Part shown: positions 10,445 to 19,577 of the stretch, one piece after another
How positions within the stretch are numbered: position 1 is the stretch's first letter
How the letters are laid out: every line of letters starts with the position of its first letter
From: Actinomycetaceae bacterium
Lineage (GTDB): Bacteria; Actinomycetota; Actinomycetes; Actinomycetales; Actinomycetaceae
DNA length: 64,000 nt
Direction: 5' to 3'
Assembly: GCA_028724905.1 (NCBI GenBank)
Contig: JAQYTG010000018.1
Coordinates: 347,878-411,877, forward strand
Notes under the pieces: generated by a model
What the model was told of the DNA's origin: nothing
Databases searched by the model: none
Seen by the model: only the letters and a program-made list of their open reading frames with translations
Made by a program: the position numbers and the translations under genes

Positions 10445-11314
10445 TTACTGAGCATTTTCATAGTGGGCAGCCTGCTTCACAAACGTGCCCTCTTGAATCT
10501 CTTGGAACGCCGTCACCAGCTCCTCATTGGTGTTCATCACGATAGGCCCATACCAGGCCACCGGCTCATGCAACGCAATCGAGCTCATCAGCAGAATCTC
10601 AATCGGCCCACGAGGAGCGGAGATCGTGACGGCATCGCCCTCCCCCAGTTTTGCAGCCGTCTTGGCGGCCACCGACGCTCCGCCCACCACGGCATCACCC
10701 TCCAAAGTAAAGACCATCGCCGAACGCTCACTCGCCACTGGCAGCGTGACGCTCGCGCCCTCGTTGAGGTGGATGTCGTAAAAATCAAGCGGTAAGTACT
10801 TCCCCTGAATCGCGCTGTGCACCACGCCGGCGGCATCCGTGTAACTCCCAGCCATGAGTCGCAACGTGCCACCATCGAGCGGGAGTTCCTCCACCGAATC
10901 TTTGAGCACCCCGTGATAGAACGGCTCGGCTTTCATCTTTTTGTCGGCAGGCAGGTTGAGCCACAGCTGAATACCCAGCAAACGCGGCATCTCTTGCGGC
11001 ATCTCCTCATGGAAAGCCCCCGAGCCAGCTGTGAGCCACTGGGCTTCGCCGTCGTGGATCATGCCGATAGTGCCAAGGTGGTCTTTATGCATGATGGAAC
11101 CACGGGACAGGAACGTGAACGTCTCAATGCCGCGGTGCGGATGCATGGGAAAGCCCTCGATATAATCGGCGGGATTGGTGGTGTCAAAAGCGTCGAGCAT
11201 TAAGAACGGATCAAAATCTTCCACCGTCTGATTGCCTAGCACCCGCACAAGGCTCACGCCAGCGCCGTCTCGTGTACGAAATCCCTGCACCTGTTTGGTG
11301 ATGTGTCGCTCCAT
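10445..11314 (-). CDS. Pirin family protein
   Basis: GIETFTFLSRGSIMHKDHLG and QLWLNLPADKKM motifs typical of pirins. Confidence 0.93.
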   Translation of the reverse strand: MERHITKQVQGFRTRDGAGVSLVRVLGNQTVEDFDPFLMLDAFDTTNPADYIEGFPMHPHRGIETFTFLSRGSIMHKDHLGTIGMIHDGEAQWLTAGSGAFHEEMPQEMPRLLGIQLWLNLPADKKMKAEPFYHGVLKDSVEELPLDGGTLRLMAGSYTDAAGVVHSAIQGKYLPLDFYDIHLNEGASVTLPVASERSAMVFTLEGDAVVGGASVAAKTAAKLGEGDAVTISAPRGPIEILLMSSIALHEPVAWYGPIVMNTNEELVTAFQEIQEGTFVKQAAHYENAQ

Positions 11315-11415
11315 GTGTATCTCTCTTTCCGCTCCTTGAGCTGCGCAGTTTTATCACGCCGTGACGCCACTATGTTGCGGGGCACTGCGGTGCGGTGACG
11401 CCACTATGCTGGGAC

Positions 11416-11511
11416 GGCACCGTCCAATATCGGCACAGTCCAATATCGGCACAGTGCAATGACGGCACTGCCCAATGTCGGCACCGTCCAATGACAGCAC
11501 TGTGCCGTGAC
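11416..11511. repeat. 16-bp tandem repeat, about 6 degenerate units
   Basis: ggcaccgtccaatatc / ggcacagtccaatatc / ggcacagtgcaatgac / ggcactgcccaatgtc / ggcaccgtccaatgac / agcactgtgccgtgac. Confidence 0.9.
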
Positions 11512-11654
11512 TGCCCTGCACCCGATGATGCATATAGCGTGACGCCACTGCCAAGGCACGTCATAGACCCACCATGATGGACGCCCCTAACGGCGTTTAT
11601 ATCTGCTGTAGCTATCATTAGTTGAGTTACCTAATCAACTCCCGTAGGCGCGTT

Positions 11655-13415
11655 TTATTCCCGCTCAGCCAGCTCTTCGGCCAGCAAATTCCGCGGCGGC
11701 GCGAGCGACCGCATCCGCCGGAGCAGCTCGAATGAACTGAAGAGCACCGCAATATAGGGCACCCCCGCATACCACGCCAGCGGCATCAACCAATAGAGCG
11801 CCACGAAGATTGCCACGCACGCGGCGATCACCAGCCAATTCACCGCTGGCGCTCCCCAGAGCCGGCGCTTGGCAATCGGCAGACCAGCGGCGCGGCGCGC
11901 CTTGCGGAACGCCAGATGAGTGGCCATGATGATACACCAGGTGATCAAAATGGCCACCGTGGTAGCGCCAAGCAGAAACATAAATGCTCCGCCAGGAGCC
12001 ACAGTCGAGAGCAGCGCTGCCGCGCCCACGCCGATGAGCGCAATCCCCACTGCCCCGCGCGGTGCCCCATTGGCAGCCACTCGCGCCGCCACCCTGGGCG
12101 CCTGCCCATCCACGGCGAGCGCATGAATCATGCGGGTGGCCGCATAGAGGCAGCCATTCGCGGCGGAGAGCGCCGCAACGATCAGCACCGCGTTCATCAC
12201 GTGCGCAGCCATATCCACACCCGAGAGTGCGAGTGCGCGCACAAATGGAGACTGTTCAATCGTCCCTCCGGTGGCGGCCGTCGCCTGCCACGGCTGGAGA
12301 GCTAAAACTACTGCAATAGCGGCGAGATAGAAAATTACGATGCGCCAAATCATGGCTGCGGCCGCCTGCGGAATATCGCGCTGCGGGTTTTCTGATTCGG
12401 CTGCCGTCGAAGAGACGTTTTCTATACCACCGAAAGAAAATACCGCCATACAAGCTGCGGCCAATACGCCCGTTATCCCCATTGGGAAAAATCCTCCATC
12501 TGCCGGAGCGAGATTTCCCCACCCTAAGGCCGGAACTCCAGGCACAGCTCCGAATACCAACGCCAGTCCGAGCGCAATGAACGCCACAGCGGCCACCACT
12601 TTAATCATCGAAAACCAGTATTCCGACGTCCCATACAGGTGCACTGAAAACACGTTAAAGGCCACAATCACGCCCGCACAGCACAGCGTCCCCACCCACA
12701 ACGGCAAGCTCGGAAACCAAAACTGAAGATACGTGGCCGTCGCCGTCACCTCTGCTCCCACCGCCACCAGGGATTGCACGGCAAAATTCCAGCGAGCCAC
12801 ATATCCCCCGCGCTGCCCCAGGTAGGCCGCAGCCACCGTGCCATGCCCACCAGCCACTGGATGCGTAGACACCATTTCTGCCAGCGCCCACACCACGGCG
12901 AGCGCAAAGGATCCAGCAATCACATACGAAATGATCGTCGCTGGCCCTGCGAGCGCAATCACTGATCCAGATCCAAGAAACAGCCCCGTGCCGAGAGCTC
13001 CAGAGAGGCCAATCATTGAGATCTGCCGATGCGTGAGTCGGCGTTGAAGTACTTGAGTATCATCGCTCAGGTGCGCTGTGGCATCATGCACTGTGGCACC
13101 ATGTGCCGTGACACCATGCGCTATAACGTCAGCCCCTGCTGCCGTCACGCCATCCTGCTGAGCTGCAACGCCGAGCGCATTTTGTGCCCTCCCATCGCCG
13201 GATTCAGGCGTGACGCCAAACGCTTCTGTCATCCCTGTATAGCTCGATTCAGGCGTGACTCCACCATTTTCTTGCTCACCGTGAGCGGCCTTGTGGCGGG
13301 TATGCACACCGCGAGTTCTGGCGTCGCGGCAATCATCAGTGCTCCGATTGGCCACGTGCGGGCCGCCAGCTAACCGGCGATCATCAAAGTTTGGAGTGAT
13401 ATCAGAAGTAGACAC
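11655..13415 (-). CDS. APC family amino acid permease with long low-complexity N-terminal extension
   Basis: LTHRQISMIGLSGALGTGLFLGSGSVIALAGPA APC signature; start codon within the N-terminal extension is uncertain. Confidence 0.85.
   Translation of the reverse strand: MSTSDITPNFDDRRLAGGPHVANRSTDDCRDARTRGVHTRHKAAHGEQENGGVTPESSYTGMTEAFGVTPESGDGRAQNALGVAAQQDGVTAAGADVIAHGVTAHGATVHDATAHLSDDTQVLQRRLTHRQISMIGLSGALGTGLFLGSGSVIALAGPATIISYVIAGSFALAVVWALAEMVSTHPVAGGHGTVAAAYLGQRGGYVARWNFAVQSLVAVGAEVTATATYLQFWFPSLPLWVGTLCCAGVIVAFNVFSVHLYGTSEYWFSMIKVVAAVAFIALGLALVFGAVPGVPALGWGNLAPADGGFFPMGITGVLAAACMAVFSFGGIENVSSTAAESENPQRDIPQAAAAMIWRIVIFYLAAIAVVLALQPWQATAATGGTIEQSPFVRALALSGVDMAAHVMNAVLIVAALSAANGCLYAATRMIHALAVDGQAPRVAARVAANGAPRGAVGIALIGVGAAALLSTVAPGGAFMFLLGATTVAILITWCIIMATHLAFRKARRAAGLPIAKRRLWGAPAVNWLVIAACVAIFVALYWLMPLAWYAGVPYIAVLFSSFELLRRMRSLAPPRNLLAEELAERE
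13077..13121. repeat. 15-bp in-frame tandem repeat in the APC N-terminus
   Basis: tgtggcatcatgcac / tgtggcaccatgtgc / cgtgacaccatgcgc. Confidence 0.75.
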
Positions 13416-13789
13416 AGATGCAAGACTAGGCTACCAGCGCATCAGAATGAAATAACCGCATATGTGAATGCCATAGAGGCCACCAGGCACTATCCGCGCG
13501 TCTGCCTATATTCTCCCCACACCGTATCCCGCCCATACCCCACACATCTACTCCGTCGCAGCCTCCTCACCGCCACGCTATCGCGCACTGCACCAACTAG
13601 TATCTGAGCAGCCCATAGGCAGCCCGTTCTCTACGCAGCCCATAGCCTGCGCTGCTCAGTCTCCGCACCACCTATAGTCTCTGTGCCGTCAATGCTCTGC
13701 GCGTACTCCTGCGCGCAGATCCAGGCTCGTCATTCAACGTATCTGCCAGCTAGCACTTCAACGCCGGTGTACTTCAACGCTGCTACGCA

Positions 13790-14650
13790 TCAATGCCGTT
13801 GGCAATGCGGGCAAAAATGCGTGTGTCTGCCCATGAAAGGCACTGCCTGAATCGGATGTCCACACTGCGGACACGCCTGGCCTGCACGGCCATAGACGGC
13901 CAACTCCCGCTCGAAGTATCCCGCCTCCCCATTGGCGTTGCGGTAGAGGCGATCAAAGGAGGTGCCGCCCGCTGCCAGCGCTTTGGCCAAGACTGCGCGC
14001 ACCGCCTCGGCTAGCCATGCGGCGCGGCGCTTTCCTAGCTGGCGGGCACGCGGATCAACGCCAGCGAGAAAAAGAGCTTCGTCGGCATAGATATTGCCAA
14101 TGCCAGAGACGACTTTCTGATCGAGAAGTACCCGTTTGATCTCGCGGCGCGCCCCTGCCAGCCGCTGCGCCAACTGCGCGGGGGTCATTTCTAAGGCATC
14201 GGGAGCGATATGAGCTAGCGAAGCCGGCACGCGCCGCCCATCTGCGCTCGCCACAAACGCCGAGAGTGCTAGAAAACCAAACGTGCGCTGGTCGATAAAA
14301 CGCAGCACGCCGTCACCATAATCAAACCGCGCCCGCTCGTGGCGCCTGCCCGCCGGATAGTACCGAGTGGCAGCATCGTAAGCGGCATCATTAATCAAGA
14401 GCTGGCCAGACATCCCCAGATGAATCACCAGCGCCTGCTCACTGCGAGCAAATTCGAGCCATATAAACTTGCCTCGCCGAGCCACCTCCTGCACCGTTTG
14501 GCCGGTGACGGCAGATGCCAACGCCGCAGAGCCGCCAGGTATAGCCCGCACCACCCGAGCATGGAACACCTCAACGCCGCGCACCCTCTGCCCCAGCACA
14601 GCTGCAGCCACTCCAGCTCGAATTGACTCCACTTCCGGCAACTCTGGCAC
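13790..14650 (-). CDS. mutM: Formamidopyrimidine-DNA glycosylase
   Basis: MPELPEVE N-terminus, C-terminal zinc finger CPQCGHPIQ...THFCPHCQ. Confidence 0.96.
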   Translation of the reverse strand: MPELPEVESIRAGVAAAVLGQRVRGVEVFHARVVRAIPGGSAALASAVTGQTVQEVARRGKFIWLEFARSEQALVIHLGMSGQLLINDAAYDAATRYYPAGRRHERARFDYGDGVLRFIDQRTFGFLALSAFVASADGRRVPASLAHIAPDALEMTPAQLAQRLAGARREIKRVLLDQKVVSGIGNIYADEALFLAGVDPRARQLGKRRAAWLAEAVRAVLAKALAAGGTSFDRLYRNANGEAGYFERELAVYGRAGQACPQCGHPIQAVPFMGRHTHFCPHCQRH

Positions 14651-14754
14651 GGCTCACTCCCTCCTGCGCAGCTCCAGCTCAGAATCCCACTCCACTATGA
14701 CGATCTATTGTGACGCTATGTCTCTTGTGACGCCATATACACGCCGAGCAGCCA

Positions 14755-14872
14755 CTCAGATCAGCGTGTGCTGATCAGTCCGCTCAGATTAGTTCCTGCA
14801 GATCAACTCGCGCAGAGCCAGTTCGCTCAGATCAGTTCGCGCATTCACTTCGACCCGTTCAGATCCGTTCTC
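14755..14872. repeat. Degenerate tandem repeats of CTCAGATCAGTTCGC
   Basis: ctcagatcagcgtgtg...ctgatcagtccgctcagattagttcctgcagatcaac...gctcagatcagttcgcg...gttcagatccgttc. Confidence 0.7.
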
Positions 14873-15515
14873 CGGTTTTGCGATTCCTCCAACTGATGCG
14901 ATAGCGCTCATCGTAACGCCAACGCGGCGTCGCCCCGCGGAGCTGAGCTGCTTCTCGCGCGCAGGCCACGCAGCTCGCCGGCACTTGCGGACGTCGATAG
15001 CGGGCAAACTGGTGGCCAGCGGCGCAACGTCCTTGCCACAGCGGGGGCAGGTGTGGCATACCGTTCAAGCTCGCGCGAGGCTGTGCCCCGATGGCCACGG
15101 CCATGCGCTTCCACGTGGCATCGTGATGATGCCCCGCACCCACCAGCGCGTGCGCAATCTCGTGCAGTATGACGCCGCGTACAGCTTCCTCCGAGTATAT
15201 GCGCATCAGCGGAGCGGAGAGTGTGATCTGCCGCTTGCTAAAGTTCGTCTGGCCAGCGCGCTTACGGGCGTGATCGAATCCGAATGCCCAGCTCTGCCCA
15301 TCGCCGGTACCGGCAGCGAATGCGGCACCTCTGCTAGCTTCACCCCCGCTAGCCGCGCCTCTGCCGTCACCGACGCTGCTAGCACCGCCTCCGTAAAATG
15401 CGTCGCCGTCACCGCTACTAGCTGCGTATCCGCCACCATTGTTAGCACTGCCGCCGAGCAAACCATGCTCGGCCATCAACTCCAGGGCTAGCTCTCGCAC
15501 ATCGTCAATATCCAT
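14859..15515 (-). CDS. SprT-like zinc metallopeptidase domain protein with Gly/Ala/Ser-rich insertion
   Basis: HEIAHALVGAGHHHDATWKRMA SprT-like HExxH motif; MDIDDVRELALELM start. Confidence 0.75.
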   Translation of the reverse strand: MDIDDVRELALELMAEHGLLGGSANNGGGYAASSGDGDAFYGGGASSVGDGRGAASGGEASRGAAFAAGTGDGQSWAFGFDHARKRAGQTNFSKRQITLSAPLMRIYSEEAVRGVILHEIAHALVGAGHHHDATWKRMAVAIGAQPRASLNGMPHLPPLWQGRCAAGHQFARYRRPQVPASCVACAREAAQLRGATPRWRYDERYRISWRNRKTGERI

Positions 15516-15946
15516 ACTGACACCATCCAACAGCACGACTCGCCTGAGCGCAAGCGCTGCTACCCACATCCACCATTGGCACACAGCAGCCACACAATAC
15601 AAGCACACAATGCAGCCGCACGGCATTCTCACACCGCCCACGGCGTCACAGTTGATACAGCGTCGGTGGCGTTTATTATTCAGCAGCTGTTGGGCAGCAA
15701 GGTACCGCCGCCCAAATGTGCTACGAGCAGCTTGCATTGCGGGAGAGACGTGCCATGTCAGGCTGCGTACTACCGCCTCTATGCGTATTACCATCTGGCC
15801 CACCGTTACCACTCAGGCAATACTATTTGGCTAGCCTGCTAGCTATTCTGGGTGACGTCATCAGTTGGGTATCACCACTGGCTGCTATCACTGGGCTAGC
15901 TGCTATCACAGGCTGGCCGCCATTGCGCCCTGATGACGTACAACGC

Positions 15947-15984
15947 AAAATTGGGGAGCCCCACAATCGAGACTCCCCAATTTT
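15947..15984 (-). terminator. Rho-independent-type hairpin downstream of the HU gene
   Basis: aaaattggggag ... ctccccaatttt, 12-bp perfect stem. Confidence 0.75.
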
Positions 15985-16072
15985 CGTTTCAACTGACGCG
16001 CCAATTTCAGCTGATGTATGAACGGCTCATGCGCTCAATTCAGCCTATTGACTACATTGCGCTTCACCTAAC

Positions 16073-16351
16073 TCAGGCCACAGCCTTCTTCAGAGTGGAG
16101 CCAGCGGAGATCTTCACGCCATAGCCAGCTGGGATATCAATCGGCTCGCCAGTGCGCGGGTTGCGGCCTTTACGAGCAGCGCGGTTGGTGCGCTCCACGC
16201 TCATAAGACCGGTAATTTTCACGGATTCGCCAGCTGCGAGTGAATCCACCAGCACGGTCTGCAGAGCCGAAAGAGCCTTCTCTGCATCCGTCTTGGTGAT
16301 GCCAGCCTCGTCAGCAATCTTCGCAATAAGTTCAGTACGGTTGAGGGACAT
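16073..16351 (-). CDS. HU-family DNA-binding protein
   Basis: MSLNRTELIAKIADEAGITKTDAEKAL...RKGRNPRTGEPIDIPAGYGVKISAGSTLKKAV. Confidence 0.96.
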   Translation of the reverse strand: MSLNRTELIAKIADEAGITKTDAEKALSALQTVLVDSLAAGESVKITGLMSVERTNRAARKGRNPRTGEPIDIPAGYGVKISAGSTLKKAVA

Positions 16352-16612
16352 AGAATTTCCTCTCATAGGTTTCTCATCATTTATCATTTTCAGGCTCATG
16401 CGAGCCACAATTTTGGGCTCGATTGAGCCACCACAAGAAATGTAGCGGAATTTCAAGGAAAAGCGTGAATCCCACCCGCGTGTTGTGAGATTTGACGCCT
16501 GTCGTCACTCACAAACGCTCAATTACGCTCATATTAGTAATCTGCATCACTCACACAACCAGCAGCTCAACGCTTCCCAAGGAGCTCCCCCACACAAGTC
16601 CTCCGAGACGGA

Positions 16613-17743
16613 CTACGCCTCCATGAGCGCCTGCCCCCAATACGTATCTGGCGACGTCCCTGGCGCAATCCAGTAGACTGCTGAACCAATGTGCGTACTG
16701 TACTCGTTGAGCAAATCAGACTTATCGAGACGCTTCTGGATCGCCGTAAACTGCTTATCAGGATTCTTTTGGAAAGCAATCCACACCAAGCCAGAGTTCG
16801 TCGATGAGTTGACGTGCGGGTTCAGCGTGTCGTCATAGGCGTAGGCACGCCGGCGCAGCGCATCGTTGGGCAAACCATCTTGCTCGCGGGAAAGAGCCAG
16901 ATGCGAATGGCGGTCAATCAGATAGTTCCCCTGCTCATCCACGGCATCCATGTCTTCTTCATCAAACTCACTAGCACCGCCAGAGAGCGGGGCTCCCGTG
17001 TGATAATCCCTCCCAATCACCTTACTGCGGCCAGCCTCATCGAGCTTTTCCCAAATATCCAAGTGCAGAGCAATGCGGCGAATCACCATAATGGATGAGT
17101 TATTGAGATAGGCCTGATCGGACTCAATCCATACCTGCTCCGCCCACTCTTCAGCTGAGTGCGGATTCACCGTGCCGTCGATTGACCCCATCGGATTACG
17201 TGGGGTAGCTCCGGCTGGAGCAGCGCCGAATGCATGGCCGAAGCCTTTCTGCATCCACTTCACATGAGCCACTGGAAGCGCCGTCTTGATCATCATGCGC
17301 GCCGTCATAAAAAGCGTGACGGGATCGTCGCAGCATATCTGAATCACCAGATCGCTCTGCCCCCACCTGGGCTGCAAATCGTCGCGCTCAAAAGCCGGAA
17401 TATCATGCAGACCTTCAGGCTTAAGGTCACTCTTGCCGATGAGATCAAAGATACGTTCACCAAAACCGGCTGTGACTGTCAGATTAGCCACCGCCTCCAC
17501 CATTTCCCGCCCGTAAAAACCAGGCACATCGGCGGCGCGCCCCTGGGTGAAATTGCGAGCGAGCGCCGTCCACTCTTTCAGCAAATTCACTAGCTCATCT
17601 TTGCCCACGCCGTCATTCAGATCAAAAGCCAGCACCTCCAGATGGGCTGGCCCCGCCTGCATAATGCCGCTCTGCACATCCCCATCAAAAGGCTGAATGG
17701 CGCTCACCAAAGGCAGATCATTAGCCACATTCATCACAGTCAT
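16613..17743 (-). CDS. Dyp-type peroxidase
   Basis: NPMGSIDGTVNP (GXXDG-type) motif and overall DyP architecture. Confidence 0.92.
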   Translation of the reverse strand: MTVMNVANDLPLVSAIQPFDGDVQSGIMQAGPAHLEVLAFDLNDGVGKDELVNLLKEWTALARNFTQGRAADVPGFYGREMVEAVANLTVTAGFGERIFDLIGKSDLKPEGLHDIPAFERDDLQPRWGQSDLVIQICCDDPVTLFMTARMMIKTALPVAHVKWMQKGFGHAFGAAPAGATPRNPMGSIDGTVNPHSAEEWAEQVWIESDQAYLNNSSIMVIRRIALHLDIWEKLDEAGRSKVIGRDYHTGAPLSGGASEFDEEDMDAVDEQGNYLIDRHSHLALSREQDGLPNDALRRRAYAYDDTLNPHVNSSTNSGLVWIAFQKNPDKQFTAIQKRLDKSDLLNEYSTHIGSAVYWIAPGTSPDTYWGQALMEA

Positions 17744-17961
17744 GGATTGTCCTTTCTCGCGTCTCTCGCGCCTATCACACTCACGTCGGCATCTCATAGA
17801 TCCTCGCATAGCTTCAAAAACTCCGCGGGGCTTTCGCAGCAGCGACGATGCAACGCCTTACTCACCCATCTTATGCCTATTTCTCCCCTCGGCGTTGAGA
17901 AAATCAGTTGAGCGATGCACGGCCTTGTGCTACCTCAGACTCGGTGCTGAAGCTAGCCTTG

Positions 17962-19179
17962 CTAGGCCAGGCTATGAATGAAAAGCCCCGAAGCGAGTTT
18001 GGGCTCAAACCAGGTGCTCTTGGGCGGCATGATCTCACCGGCGTCACTCACGGCCATAATATCGTGCACTGACGTGGGAAAAAGACTAAATGCGACGCCG
18101 CTGCTCCCTGCCGCTTCCTCCAGCGCGTGCGTGCCAGCCCCTCCGCCGATAAAACTGATGCGGGCATCAGTGCGTAGATCGTGGATGTTCAAGAGTGGCT
18201 CAAGCACTGTACGGGTGAGGATGGAAGTATCCAGATCTGCTACCACAGCGCCACTGAGCGCACCCACATAGCGCACGGCATACCACCGTCCACCTGTATA
18301 CACCCCAAATTCTGCGCGAGATAGCGGCTGGGCGGCATCCGCATCTGCCACTTCACGAACGTCGAAATCAGCGGCAGCTAGCGCCGCAATAAAATCCGCA
18401 CTCGAACGGCCAGCGAGATCAGCCACCACGCGGTTGTAAGCGAGCACTTTCAGATCGTCGGCAGGGAAAATCACTGCCATGATGGAAGCTCTCGGATCGT
18501 CCGCATCGAGGCCGCGCTCTCCAGCTACCTTGACGGCTGAGGCGGAGCGGTGGTGACCATCGGCAATGTACAGGAAATCGACAGGGGTAAAAGCGCTCAC
18601 CACAGCGTCGCTCACCTCGTGGCTGAGTGGCCACAGCTGATGGCGCACGCCGTCATCCGAAGTGAAGTCATAGCTGGGATCGGCTTGCTCCAACGCCCGC
18701 TCAACGAGCTCATCAATGCCACCGCTGCGGCGATACATAAGAAATACCGGCTCGGTCTGAGCATTTGTGGCTTGAAAATGGCGGATGCGATTTTGCTCTT
18801 TTGCCACCAAAGTGCGTTCGTGTTGTTTAATAATGCCATCGCGGTAGTCTGCCACCCGCACGCAGGCGACGATTCCCGTCTGCACGTGCCCACAACCATG
18901 CTGCCGATAGACGTAGAGGCGAGGATCGTTATCGTGTATGAGAGTGCCGGAGGCCTCAAAATTCTCCAGATTCGCGCGAGCTAAATCGTGAGCTTGCTGA
19001 TCGTCTTCATCTACCGTATCGGGCAAACCAATCTCCGGACGAATCACCGAGAGGAAGCGATGAGTGGGGGCGAGCGCAGCGGCTTCAGCGCGCGTGAGTA
19101 CATCGTAAGGCGGGCAGGCAAAGGTAGCAGCTTCACGCTCGGCAGGGCGCCATGCAGCAAATGGGATGATAGAAACCAT
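17962..19179 (-). CDS. DUF1015 family protein
   Basis: FACPPYDVLTRAEAAALA, LYIADGHHRSASA motifs of DUF1015. Confidence 0.88.
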   Translation of the reverse strand: MVSIIPFAAWRPAEREAATFACPPYDVLTRAEAAALAPTHRFLSVIRPEIGLPDTVDEDDQQAHDLARANLENFEASGTLIHDNDPRLYVYRQHGCGHVQTGIVACVRVADYRDGIIKQHERTLVAKEQNRIRHFQATNAQTEPVFLMYRRSGGIDELVERALEQADPSYDFTSDDGVRHQLWPLSHEVSDAVVSAFTPVDFLYIADGHHRSASAVKVAGERGLDADDPRASIMAVIFPADDLKVLAYNRVVADLAGRSSADFIAALAAADFDVREVADADAAQPLSRAEFGVYTGGRWYAVRYVGALSGAVVADLDTSILTRTVLEPLLNIHDLRTDARISFIGGGAGTHALEEAAGSSGVAFSLFPTSVHDIMAVSDAGEIMPPKSTWFEPKLASGLFIHSLA

Positions 19180-19577
19180 AACTAATCCTTTGATCGAGTG
19201 ACGATGATTGAGCAGTCTTGGTACGGCCTGGGCAGCGTGAGTGCGTGGCGCGACGTCGTTCCCATCAGCCCCTTATCCATCAAGCCTCCGGCACGACGCA
19301 GCTGACGCGCAGCAAACACCGATAGTCATTTTATATCGGCATCCCAGCCGCTGCCCTAGCGCATAAGCCCTAGATGCATGTGAGGCACCGGCTCATACCC
19401 ACGATCCGCGGGTGTATTCCGCGGGTGCATTCCAACGAGTCGGGCTAGACGCGCACTGAGCACCGCCGTCACGCCAGGTGAAGATATTAGTCTGATAGAT
19501 ATTTCCACTCGCGATTTGAAGGTTTATCAATACTGCTGAGAGATAAATCGCTATGATAGGTACTAAGAGAAAGGATT

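Noticed and set aside
11354-11618. ORFs 11354..11554 and 11370..11618 as small proteins
   Set aside because: They are translations of the 16-bp tandem repeat; no start context or homology.
15516-15812. Cys-rich N-terminal extension of the SprT-like ORF (RRCINCDAVGGVRMPCGC...)
   Set aside because: Probably untranslated; the family start is at MDIDDVRELALELM (15515) and the upstream region is ordinary spacer.
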